Below are positions 18,329 to 24,418 of a stretch of 64,000 nucleotides of DNA, piece after piece (position 1 is the stretch's first letter; each line of letters begins with the position of its first letter). A program made the position numbers and the translations under genes. The notes under the pieces are model-generated. The model did not search any database, was not told the DNA's origin, and saw nothing but the letters and a program-made list of their open reading frames with translations. This DNA comes from a virus. The stretch is taken from IMG/VR virus record IMGVR_UViG_3300013103_000001, positions 1 through 64,000 of that record. One strand, given 5' to 3'.

Positions 18329-18562
18329 TCAGAGCGGACTTTCAGAGATACGTGTAGGGTATTTCGTGTTTTTCTGGAAATTGTAGACAAAGATTTCTGA
18401 TTTTTCCGGTCTTGGAGAGTAGTGGTCCTTGCTGTCGTAACAAGAGTCTGCAATGCACGAGAAACAGTTCATTTCGTGGTCTTCTCCGAAAAATAGATAA
18501 ACGAGGTTCATACAGGACTTGCATGGTTCTTTGAGCTCGTTATATAAGTCCTTCATTTTCAT
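18329..18562 (-). CDS. Small cysteine-rich protein
   Basis: The 77-residue protein has six cysteines in the pattern CxxC-x14-CxxC-x4-C, with an acidic HEMNCFSC core, suggesting a small zinc ribbon or Fe-S site. It is expressed from a promoter with the TGTTCAAAAAAGTT element. Family and function are unknown. The promoter class and position among tiny genes suggest an early accessory protein. Confidence 0.6.
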   Translation of the reverse strand: MKMKDLYNELKEPCKSCMNLVYLFFGEDHEMNCFSCIADSCYDSKDHYSPRPEKSEIFVYNFQKNTKYPTRISESPL

Positions 18563-18616
18563 ATTTTATATATAGAAATGATAGTATAAAAATATTTCTC
18601 ATAACTTTTTTGAACA
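18563..18616 (-). promoter_or_regulatory. TGTTCAAAAAAGTT-type promoter
   Basis: On the minus strand TGTTCAAAAAAGTTATGAG is followed by AAATATTTTTATACT, a BRE/TATA-like box, and 25-30 nt later the start of the cysteine-rich gene. The upstream 14 bp are identical to those at 21456-21469 and 19711-19724. Confidence 0.6.
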
Positions 18617-18831
18617 GTTTCAGCCTGTTGCAGGTGTTGCCCGCAGAAAGATGGGACAAGAAAAAAGAGGACGGCGCACTGCAACAGATTGCTGCTGTCT
18701 GTTGTAAACAGGAGATAGAGTCTTTATATTAAAGTAAGTTCGTCCATCTTTTTTTAATAAAAAAATTTCAATTGAGACCGCCCATTTTCGGAGGCGACCC
18801 GCTCTAGGCCTGCTCCTAGAGTAGCGCACTG
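18617..18831. other. Non-coding or weakly coding stretch with three small hairpins
   Basis: A GTG-started minus frame of 69 residues (18620-18829) exists, but its composition is poor at both ends. The DNA holds perfect inverted repeats CTCTAGG/CCTAGAG (18802-18808 and 18815-18821) and CAACAGA/TCTGTTG (18682-18688 and 18698-18704), plus CCTG/CAGG near 18623-18633. This could be a 3' untranslated region with structured RNA or a decayed gene. Confidence 0.35.
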
Positions 18832-19014
18832 CTATTCTTTGTAACGCCGAGATTCGATATATCGCAGAAAAGTACGCGCGTCGACTAAAGAGCTGACAAA
18901 GTTGTGTTTGTCTTCGCTCTCTGGTAAGTCGTTAATTGCACTGTTGATACACTTAGTAATGCAGGCGAAAGCTCTAATAAAATTAAAGCCCTCGTCCTCA
19001 CCGTCATAAGTTAT
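18832..19014 (-). CDS. Hidden 60-residue gene, apparent ATA start overlapping the upstream stop
   Basis: After the Csx15-like gene an open frame encodes about 60 residues with good protein character (TYDGEDEGFNFIRAFACITK, then DLPESEDKHNFVSSLVDA) and a stop at 18832-18834. There is no ATG, GTG or TTG in the frame before this part. An ATA at 19012-19014 overlaps the upstream TAA as ATAA, exactly where an ATGA overlap would normally sit. A -1 frameshift at the AAAA run is the alternative and would fuse it to the Csx15-like protein. No family is recognised. Confidence 0.5.
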   Translation of the reverse strand: MTYDGEDEGFNFIRAFACITKCINSAINDLPESEDKHNFVSSLVDARTFLRYIESRRYKE

Positions 19015-19397
19015 TTTGAAGACGCGAAAAAACGCGAATCTCTCGCAGTTAACCGGACTTTTTGCAAGTCAAAAGTGTTGCTCAACGCAAAACTCCCTGC
19101 TTCTGTCCTGTAAGTATACCGGATCTTTGGGAAGTGGCCCGATATACCGTGCAAGACTACTAGCATCGTGTTTGAGAGGACTGACATCCCCGGTAAGACA
19201 ATCTCGTACCGTCCTTTTAAGATTTCATCAGTGTACTTCTCATATATAGGTCGTAACAACTGGACGATAGTGTCTATGACTTTCTGAGGAGTGCTCAAGT
19301 TTGCTGTCGAGATTTCAGAGTTGATAACTTCGTACCCTTTAGGCGTAGTTGGCAGTGGGTGGCCGCTAAAATTAAATAATAATATTTTCTTTGCCAT
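19011..19397 (-). CDS. Csx15-like protein, possible ring nuclease/anti-CRISPR
   Basis: The 128-residue protein begins MAKKILLFNFSGHPLP and has YEIVLPGMSVLSNTMLVVLH followed by GISGHFPKIRY. These match my memory of the type III CRISPR-associated Csx15 family (NFSGHPL start, LPG-S and LHG-SGHFP core). Members of this group are linked to cyclic oligoadenylate signalling, with ring-nuclease function proposed. In a viral setting such a protein would be expected to blunt type III immunity. No Cas genes are nearby. The gene starts in a TAATG overlap with a 38-residue gene and sits in an operon of tiny proteins behind a TGTTCA-type promoter. The family call rests on motif recall, not on a search. Confidence 0.5.
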   Translation of the reverse strand: MAKKILLFNFSGHPLPTTPKGYEVINSEISTANLSTPQKVIDTIVQLLRPIYEKYTDEILKGRYEIVLPGMSVLSNTMLVVLHGISGHFPKIRYTYRTEAGSFALSNTFDLQKVRLTARDSRFFASSK

Positions 19398-19513
19398 TAC
19401 ATATCACCATTACCGTTGCATTCTTTGCAGGCCCTGATTAGGGCTTTAACGTAGGGTCGTCCTACGTCTACTGTGCTTGGGGACACAGTAGACTCCGTGG
19501 TGGCCTTACTCAT
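19397..19513 (-). CDS. Tiny 38-residue protein with CxxCxGxG motif
   Basis: The start overlaps the previous stop as ATGA and the stop overlaps the Csx15-like start as TAATG, which strongly argues for translation. The product begins MSKATTESTVSPSTVD and ends CKECNGNGDM, a single DnaJ-type zinc-knuckle half. The DNA of its first half is unusual: two back-to-back perfect hairpins span 19449-19492. It may be both coding and structured. Confidence 0.55.
   Translation of the reverse strand: MSKATTESTVSPSTVDVGRPYVKALIRACKECNGNGDM
19449..19492. repeat. Two adjacent perfect inverted repeats
   Basis: ACGTAGG (19449-19455) pairs with CCTACGT (19461-19467) around a 5-nt loop. Directly following, TCTACTGTG (19467-19475) pairs with CACAGTAGA (19484-19492) around an 8-nt loop. 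Both stems are perfect and lie within the 38-residue gene. Confidence 0.75.
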
Positions 19514-19653
19514 TGGAATATCTTCCCTTTTTCTTCAATAATATTGTTTATGAGGCTTGAAAGTCTTTGCTTAGCCTTAGTTGGAGACACGTCCATCTCC
19601 GACCTTATTTGTTGAAGAGTCTTTATGATTTTCACTTTATTTATTTCTTTCAT
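19510..19653 (-). CDS. Tiny 47-residue helical protein
   Basis: An ATG at 19651-19653 opens a frame encoding MKEINKVKIIKTLQQIRSEM and a second helix rich in Ser/Lys, ending IEEKGKIFQ, with a stop that overlaps the next ATG as ATGA. It is the first gene behind a TGTTCA-type promoter and leads the Csx15-like operon. The helix pattern fits a small helix-turn-helix or partner protein; no family is recognised. Confidence 0.6.
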   Translation of the reverse strand: MKEINKVKIIKTLQQIRSEMDVSPTKAKQRLSSLINNIIEEKGKIFQ

Positions 19654-19724
19654 TTTATACACTTTTTTATTATAATTATTGAGCGCGATAGTATAAAAAT
19701 GTTTCTATCAACTTTTTTGAACAG
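19654..19724 (-). promoter_or_regulatory. TGTTCAAAAAAGTT-type promoter of the Csx15-like operon
   Basis: On the minus strand TGTTCAAAAAAGTTGATAG is followed by AAACATTTTTATACTATC, a TATA-like box. The first ATG lies about 40 nt further on. The 14-bp element is identical to those at 18603-18616 and 21456-21469. Confidence 0.6.
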
Positions 19725-19763
19725 TAAAAAAACAAAAAAAAGAAGAGGACTCGAGTCCTCTTC
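19725..19763 (-). terminator. Perfect palindrome followed by T run: intrinsic-type terminator
   Basis: Positions 19742-19763 are a perfect 22-bp palindrome centred on CTCGAG. On the minus strand it is followed by eight T, a G and seven T (19741-19726). It lies 14 bp after the stop of the membrane protein gene at 19777 and just before the next promoter. This is a bacterial-looking intrinsic terminator for the 21.4-19.8 kb operon. Confidence 0.8.
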
Positions 19764-19776
19764 GTAATTAAGACAC

Positions 19777-20061
19777 TCAGTTTTCTTTGTACGATTTAAT
19801 TATTTTTTCTTTACGCTTCTTTATTTCTGTTGAGAAATACTTATAGACTGCAGACCACAGTAAAACGAATGGTATGACACTTAGGACTGCTGTTATTATA
19901 TTCACAAACACAAAGGAGCAAAAAAACGCAAAAAAGGCCCAAAAAAATGTCGCCACGTTTATAACTCCTTTTTTACTCTCGAGTTCGTTGACTACAGACT
20001 TAATCGACTCGTTTATTTTATATTGTTTTAGTCTTTTCTCTTTGTCGTCCGCTTTATTCAC
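19777..20061 (-). CDS. Small two-helix membrane protein
   Basis: The 94-residue protein has a charged helical N-terminus, two closely spaced hydrophobic helices (residues about 36-75: NVATFFWAFFAFFCSFVFVN and the next) and a strongly basic C-terminal tail (EIKKRKEKIIKSYKEN). It overlaps the upstream gene by 8 bp and is the last gene before a strong terminator. Small two-helix proteins with basic tails are typical of membrane-associated virion or lysis/anti-host proteins; the actual role is unknown. Confidence 0.65.
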   Translation of the reverse strand: MNKADDKEKRLKQYKINESIKSVVNELESKKGVINVATFFWAFFAFFCSFVFVNIITAVLSVIPFVLLWSAVYKYFSTEIKKRKEKIIKSYKEN

Positions 20062-20539
20062 CTTCGTAATCGTCGAACTGCAGTTCTGGGTATTCGATAT
20101 ACCCTTTGACTAAGAACCTAAACATGTCGCTCCTCGGGCGGAATTTACACGGCAGTTTGCAGAACTCTTCTAACTCTATATAAGTACCGCGGTATTTGGA
20201 CTCATTGGTCTTGTTTTTCGCGCCGAGGAGTTTAGCGAGGTTCCCTGACACTCCACTTTTCATCGCCTCAGGGAGGCCTAGAGTGTCAATGACGTCCTCA
20301 GGTAAAAATAACTGGCCGTCTCGGAACACTCGCCCGTCGACAAAGTACCCGTCAAACTCTCGAGCGTTGTTCAGAATTGCGGCGAGCAGTTCTGCTGGTA
20401 GAGACTTGATAGTCTCGCACAAGTGCATAATGACTTTTATTCGAGTTGATGGGCTACTCCAGCTATTCCGCACGTCTTCCATCGTGACTCTCAAAAAGAG
20501 TATTTTTTCATCTTCGTCTAATTCTTCTAAATATTCCAT
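20054..20539 (-). CDS. Unknown 161-residue acidic protein
   Basis: Not recognised. The protein starts MEYLEELDEDEKILFLRVTM and is mixed alpha/beta, with a C-terminal GYIEYPELQFDDYEGE. The ATG begins one nt after the stop of the frameshifted gene upstream. It is part of the accessory operon that begins at 21414. Confidence 0.6.
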   Translation of the reverse strand: MEYLEELDEDEKILFLRVTMEDVRNSWSSPSTRIKVIMHLCETIKSLPAELLAAILNNAREFDGYFVDGRVFRDGQLFLPEDVIDTLGLPEAMKSGVSGNLAKLLGAKNKTNESKYRGTYIELEEFCKLPCKFRPRSDMFRFLVKGYIEYPELQFDDYEGE

Positions 20540-20772
20540 TTATAACACCTCAAATATCTTCTCGTCGGCGACGAGCTTCGTTATACGCACGCACATAGAA
20601 TAAAGTTCTAGGTGAGGGATGATGTGAGCTTTAAAAAGTTTAGCGAATTCTTGCATCAACACTAACTTACCTGTGTGCTTAATATACACGATTTGCTCGT
20701 CCTCGTTCAACAGCTCTCTCGCTTTTCTCTAGGAGTCTTTTTTAACTTGAATTCATATGTCTTTCCTTTCAT
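20540..20772 (-). pseudogene. Small gene split by a one-base frameshift
   Basis: GAGGTG precedes an ATG at 20770-20772 that starts MKGKTYEFKLKKTPREK and then hits a stop after 20 codons. From the AAAA run near 20725-20729 the -1 frame continues as ARELLNEDEQIVYIKHTGKL and on to a stop at 20540-20542 next to the following start. Joined, the two parts give a coherent 77-residue protein. One missing A in the run (mutation or assembly error) or programmed -1 frameshifting would explain it. No family is recognised. Confidence 0.55.
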
Positions 20773-20777
20773 ACATT

Positions 20778-21242
20778 TTACACCTCTCTACAGTCGAAGT
20801 GAACAGCCTGGACGCCGCTCATTTTTTTGTCGATATAGTCGATGATAACGTCGTCGTCGTCGATTACAGTGACGTTTTTGAACTTTTTAGAGATGCTTTT
20901 TATAGCGCTTATTTTAAAACTCCAATATTGTTTATAATACTTTAGGAGAGTAAGCTTAGAATTAAAAGCAGGGTACTCTTTTCTTTTGTCTTTAAAAAAA
21001 ATGACCTCGTCGAACTCGTACCCTGCTGTAGAGAGGAGCTCGAGGAGTTTTCGTTCTAAAAACTGGCCTCTCCCTGTGAGGAGGACGTTCACAGAACTAT
21101 TGTTAAGAGGTATAGGGAGCGAAGAGCCGTCGACGATATTATCTTCATAGAGCTCGTCGTACTTGTGGTCAGTGTCTCTATAAATAACGTTATCGAAGTC
21201 GTAGATAACACAACTACTGTTCTTTTTCGTTTTTAATTTCAC
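20778..21242 (-). CDS. HAD-superfamily phosphatase-like protein
   Basis: Motif I is VIYDFDNVIYRD (D-x-D), motif II LLTGRG, with a later Lys-containing region (FFKDKRKEY) and motif IV VIDDDDVIID. These fit small HAD enzymes such as polynucleotide 3'-phosphatase-type repair enzymes. The start is the GTG at 21240-21242, six nt after GGAAGGTG; a GTG at 21251 is less likely. The gene overlaps the 66-residue gene upstream. A role in RNA or DNA end healing is possible but not shown. Confidence 0.7.
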   Translation of the reverse strand: MKLKTKKNSSCVIYDFDNVIYRDTDHKYDELYEDNIVDGSSLPIPLNNSSVNVLLTGRGQFLERKLLELLSTAGYEFDEVIFFKDKRKEYPAFNSKLTLLKYYKQYWSFKISAIKSISKKFKNVTVIDDDDVIIDYIDKKMSGVQAVHFDCREV

Positions 21243-21414
21243 AAAAAACACCTTCCTTAAGGACCGATAGACAGTCTTCCGACCAAAAAGCAGCTATTTC
21301 GAGGACTTCTCGAAACAATATTCTTTTTTTTTGCAAAGAAACTCTGTCATATTTTTCCAGGAGAGCTGAGACAACGAACTCTCTCAACTCTCTCACGCTG
21401 TCGAACTTTTTCAT
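21214..21414 (-). CDS. Small helical protein, first gene of the accessory operon
   Basis: The 66-residue product (MKKFDSVRELREFVVSALLE) is all helical and has one Cys pair spaced by ten residues. It lies directly behind a TGTTCA-type promoter. No family is recognised. Confidence 0.6.
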   Translation of the reverse strand: MKKFDSVRELREFVVSALLEKYDRVSLQKKRILFREVLEIAAFWSEDCLSVLKEGVFCEIKNEKEQ

Positions 21415-21469
21415 ATTTTTATATATAGGAACTAGAGTATAAAAATATTTCTCATAACTTTTTTGAACA
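21415..21469 (-). promoter_or_regulatory. TGTTCAAAAAAGTT-type promoter of the HAD operon
   Basis: On the minus strand TGTTCAAAAAAGTTATGAG (from 21469) is followed by AAATATTTTTATACTC, then 25 nt before the transcript's first gene. The first 34 bp differ little from the promoter at 18563-18616. Confidence 0.6.
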
Positions 21470-21483
21470 CGAGAGGAGGAGCA

Positions 21484-21933
21484 CTATTTTAAGAATTTTA
21501 GAAAAGTTTTCAAGTCTACAATATGAGGAGACCTCTTCCTTAACCAAGGAGGGAGGCCCTCGACGAGCCAATCTCTCCCTTCTTCATTAATAATAACAAA
21601 AGGAGAGTTAGGCTTCAATTTTGTAAAATGATTGATTGTATTAAACGAACCAGACCGAAATTTTCTTTTTTTTATGAAAGCTATGAGAAAATCAGACTCT
21701 AAGGCTATGAGTTTATTTCTCTTGAAATACTCCTCCCTAGAAGGGAAAGAGGGGAGAAAAACTCTAAAGGGTATATTAGACTCTTTAGCATATCTTTCAG
21801 CAAACGAGTCTACTCCAACAGCTCCTCCTGAGACAATCATAACTTTAGCTGTGGAGCACACTTTGTCTAAGATGGAAAAAACTAAGGACGAGTTTCCAAA
21901 CGTCCTATTTCCTACGACGCCAATCTTTATCAT
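21484..21933 (-). CDS. SLOG/DprA-like Rossmann protein
   Basis: The motif MIVSGGAVGVDSFAERYA and the start IGVVGNRTFGN are the signature of the SLOG superfamily, which includes DprA, lysine decarboxylase-like proteins and YspA-type DUF2493 proteins. It continues with EYFKRNKLIALESDFLIAF and RSGSFNTINH, the usual sugar-nucleotide-binding strands. SLOG proteins bind nucleotides or ssDNA and occur in phage genomes and conflict systems. At 149 residues it is a stand-alone domain behind its own TGTTCA-type promoter. Confidence 0.75.
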   Translation of the reverse strand: MIKIGVVGNRTFGNSSLVFSILDKVCSTAKVMIVSGGAVGVDSFAERYAKESNIPFRVFLPSFPSREEYFKRNKLIALESDFLIAFIKKRKFRSGSFNTINHFTKLKPNSPFVIINEEGRDWLVEGLPPWLRKRSPHIVDLKTFLKFLK

Positions 21934-22317
21934 TTGGAGCCAATGCCAGCCGGCTAGATAATAAAGAAAAGTGGGAATTCAAACAGGAGAGGATAAACGA
22001 GTGCGCCGCTGTACAGAGGTTTCTCCTCGACTGGGCATAGTTAAATATAACAACAATTTGTTTAAAAATCTTTCTATTAACTTTTTTGAACAAGGCGAGA
22101 GGGAGGCGAACGCCACTCGTCAGCGAGTGTGAAAAACCGAAAAACTTGCACCCAGGGCTAGGGTCTTAAACTTTATTAAAAAAGAAATATAATTTATAAG
22201 CGTGAGGCTTCGGTGTGGTCAAGAAAGTACCCAGCTAATTCTTGAACAAATTAGTTCAAAAATACTGCAGTGCCTTTTTGAACAATGTTTTTATATCCTG
22301 AAAGCCTACTTTTAATT
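21934..22317. promoter_or_regulatory. Divergent control region of the SLOG gene and the recombinase
   Basis: On the minus strand TGTTCAAAAAAGTTAATAG (22092-22074) with AAAGATTTTTAAAC forms a promoter for the SLOG gene with a leader of about 110 nt. A hairpin CACTCG/CGAGTG lies near 22115-22130. On the plus strand TTTTTGAACA near 22274-22285 and TTTTTATATCC precede the recombinase start by about 20 nt. Two further TTGAACA/TTCAAAA half-sites flank 22242-22262. No coding frame is supported. Confidence 0.5.
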
Positions 22318-22932
22318 ATGAAAATAGTGATCTACGGGCGAGTCTCTACTGACTTGCAAGACATAAAGCCTCAAATAGAAGAGCTGAAAGAGTACGCTTT
22401 AAAATTAACAGATGAAAAAAACATCAAAATTTTATACGACATAGAGAGCGGAGCAAACTCAAAAAGAAAAGATTATGAGAGCTTAAAAGAGCTCGTCTTC
22501 AAAAAAAAAGTGGACTTAGTCTTAGTTTGGAAACTGGATAGGCTCGCGAGAAACGTAAGAGAGCTGATAGATTTTTTCACTTTATTAGACGAAAACGGAG
22601 TTAATATAAAAATCTATACCCAAAACATTGACACTACGACTCCTACAGGTAAATTAATGTTCTATATAGTCGCTGCTTTCGCTGAGTTTGAGAGGGACTT
22701 GATCCGAGAGCGGATCAAATTGGGGATGCGGAGGACTGAAAAAAAAGTCGGGAGAGCGAGAATTTCAGACGATACGATAAAACAAATATATTTGCTGAGA
22801 AAAAAAGGGAAGAGCTACTCTCAAATAACAAAAGAACTCGAAGTCTCAAAAGGGACTGTTGCTCGATATATTAGGGCAATAGAAACAATTAATATGGTCG
22901 TTAGGTTTTTGTTTAGACCTCTGAATCTATAA
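22318..22932 (+). CDS. Small serine recombinase (resolvase/invertase family)
   Basis: The catalytic domain starts MKIVIYGRVSTDLQD with Ser10 as nucleophile. It has the downstream LVLVWKLDRLARNVRELIDF and AAFAEFERDLIRERIKLGM helix, then a C-terminal helix-turn-helix (KKGKSYSQITKELEVSKGTV). The ATG at 22318 is chosen because the family begins here; an upstream in-frame ATG would lie over the TATA box. The 204-residue length fits resolvases and IS607-type or phage invertases. It is one of four plus-strand genes and its 3' end overlaps the converging gene by 20 bp. It may resolve genome multimers or mediate inversion or integration; no clear crossover site was found. Confidence 0.92.
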   Translation: MKIVIYGRVSTDLQDIKPQIEELKEYALKLTDEKNIKILYDIESGANSKRKDYESLKELVFKKKVDLVLVWKLDRLARNVRELIDFFTLLDENGVNIKIYTQNIDTTTPTGKLMFYIVAAFAEFERDLIRERIKLGMRRTEKKVGRARISDDTIKQIYLLRKKGKSYSQITKELEVSKGTVARYIRAIETINMVVRFLFRPLNL

Positions 22933-24412
22933 CGAGGCACGCTACTTCTTCTTTAGGGAGGTTTTTCAATTTTGGGACTCTCCCTAACAGTTCTGAGAGC
23001 GCTTTGAAATTTCTTGGGTGTAAAGGGAAGGACTTATCGTCGTCTAGTGACTTTTCTAAACCATAACTTTCGAGCTGCGACTGGAGTATAGGGTCGTTTA
23101 CGAAGATAGCGTTGTTCTCTGGGCGGTAGTTTAATTTTTCTTCGATTTGAGCATAGTTTAAATCAGGAGGGCCGAGCCTCGCGTTCGCGTCAGCTATTAT
23201 TGCACCAGGTGACTGGGTAACTTGTCCTATTAACTTTAGTTTTTTGAAGAGCTTTTTGTGGTCCATTCCAATTATTGGAGTGACGTAGCCTAGAGTTTTG
23301 AAGAGCCTCAAGAGGATATGTAGGTAATTAGTATTACCGACAACGGTGTACGGGACTTCAGGCTTAAGTATTATCGGGACTTCTTTCAAGTCAATAGAAC
23401 AGTCTTTGAGTAAAATAAGGTTAACTGTAGTAGCTACTTTGTCTTCTTTTCCTCCAAAACTAGCTGCGACTAGCTTTATGGGAGGGTCGGGGTTGTAAGG
23501 AATTTTCGTCCAAGCTGCTGCTTTTTTGATTACTTCTTCTTTGTCGACTTTCTCCATCACGTCCCGATTTGAGTCGCAGAAAAGCGTGAAACGAGCAGTC
23601 TTTTTCTCTGGTCGGAACCCAGACTCTTTACAGAACGGGGCGAAGACTTCAGGTCGGTGGAAGTTAGGGACGAATAGACTGTCTTTGGAGTTGAGAGTGA
23701 AACACACGTCTTTGTATTGGTAGAACCTCTCGAGGAAGTCTACGAACTCTTCTTTCTTAGTCTTTTTGAACTTTATTGCTGCTGCGTTGAGTGCTGGGAT
23801 GTACACTGTGACCTTTTCTATGTCATTTCCTAGAGCGTAGTCAGACTCAATTAAGCTTTCGAACGTCTTCAACCTCTCGTGGAGAGGAGCGGTGAACTGA
23901 AAAAAACAAGGAAAGTACGCCACAGAGCTGGGTACGTAGCGTAGAGCGTTTAAAATAGCGGCGAGAGTATCAGGAGATGCAGGGATGTCAAAAATTGACT
24001 TTATTTTTTTCCCTAGGTACGAAGATATCCGGTAGGTCAGGTACCTTACTTTTTCTTCGGGGAGAGGAGGGTCGCCTTCTATAGGCTCGACGATGAAGTC
24101 TTCGCCGTTATACTCTATGGTAATGCGAGACAAGTAGTCGTCGCCGTCTTCGAAGAGCCTGCTTAAAGACTCTCCGACTGCTACGTTGAGTTTTTTTTCC
24201 ATCATATATTTATTAGCAGGTTTTTCTAATTTGAGGTATACTTCTCTTTTTTTGAAGTCTAATACTTCTTCGAAAGGAGGGAACCCTACTCTCGCGAGGT
24301 CTTCTCTCGTGAGAGAAGAGACTGCTCCCACTATATTTTTGTCGTGTATTTCAGTTGGCTTTTTAGTCTGTTTTTTTGAGCTTTTTATCTTTTTGGAGGA
24401 AGGTTTTGACAT
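22913..24412 (-). CDS. SKP-tagged tandem paralog A1 (about 500 residues)
   Basis: Third and last of three tandem ~500-residue paralogs. It begins MSKPSSKKIKSSKKQTKK, the shared basic tag, followed by D-x-x-I-x-x-AV and a beta-rich core (VYLKLEKPANKYMMEKKL). It contains three copies of a module ending in F-x-x-[FL][CS]-x-x-x-G-[FRY]-x-P: EVFAPFCKESGFRP, LHILLRLFKTLGYVTP and NFKALSELLGRVPKL. GGTGATT precedes the ATG. No known family was recognised. The tag, tandem copies and repeated module suggest a DNA-binding or virion-internal protein made in quantity. Confidence 0.75.
   Translation of the reverse strand: MSKPSSKKIKSSKKQTKKPTEIHDKNIVGAVSSLTREDLARVGFPPFEEVLDFKKREVYLKLEKPANKYMMEKKLNVAVGESLSRLFEDGDDYLSRITIEYNGEDFIVEPIEGDPPLPEEKVRYLTYRISSYLGKKIKSIFDIPASPDTLAAILNALRYVPSSVAYFPCFFQFTAPLHERLKTFESLIESDYALGNDIEKVTVYIPALNAAAIKFKKTKKEEFVDFLERFYQYKDVCFTLNSKDSLFVPNFHRPEVFAPFCKESGFRPEKKTARFTLFCDSNRDVMEKVDKEEVIKKAAAWTKIPYNPDPPIKLVAASFGGKEDKVATTVNLILLKDCSIDLKEVPIILKPEVPYTVVGNTNYLHILLRLFKTLGYVTPIIGMDHKKLFKKLKLIGQVTQSPGAIIADANARLGPPDLNYAQIEEKLNYRPENNAIFVNDPILQSQLESYGLEKSLDDDKSFPLHPRNFKALSELLGRVPKLKNLPKEEVACLVIDSEV
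23565..23580. repeat. Copy of the dispersed CGATTTGAGTCGCAGA 16-mer
   Basis: This 16-mer recurs exactly at 40425-40440 in an unrelated gene and in a different reading phase. It belongs to the dispersed CGATTTGA motif described in the findings. Confidence 0.8.
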
Positions 24413-24418
24413 TTTTAA

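Noticed and set aside
22318-22932. Integrase with a nearby att site
   Set aside because: The protein is a small serine recombinase and I found no duplicated core or tRNA target in the window; role left open.
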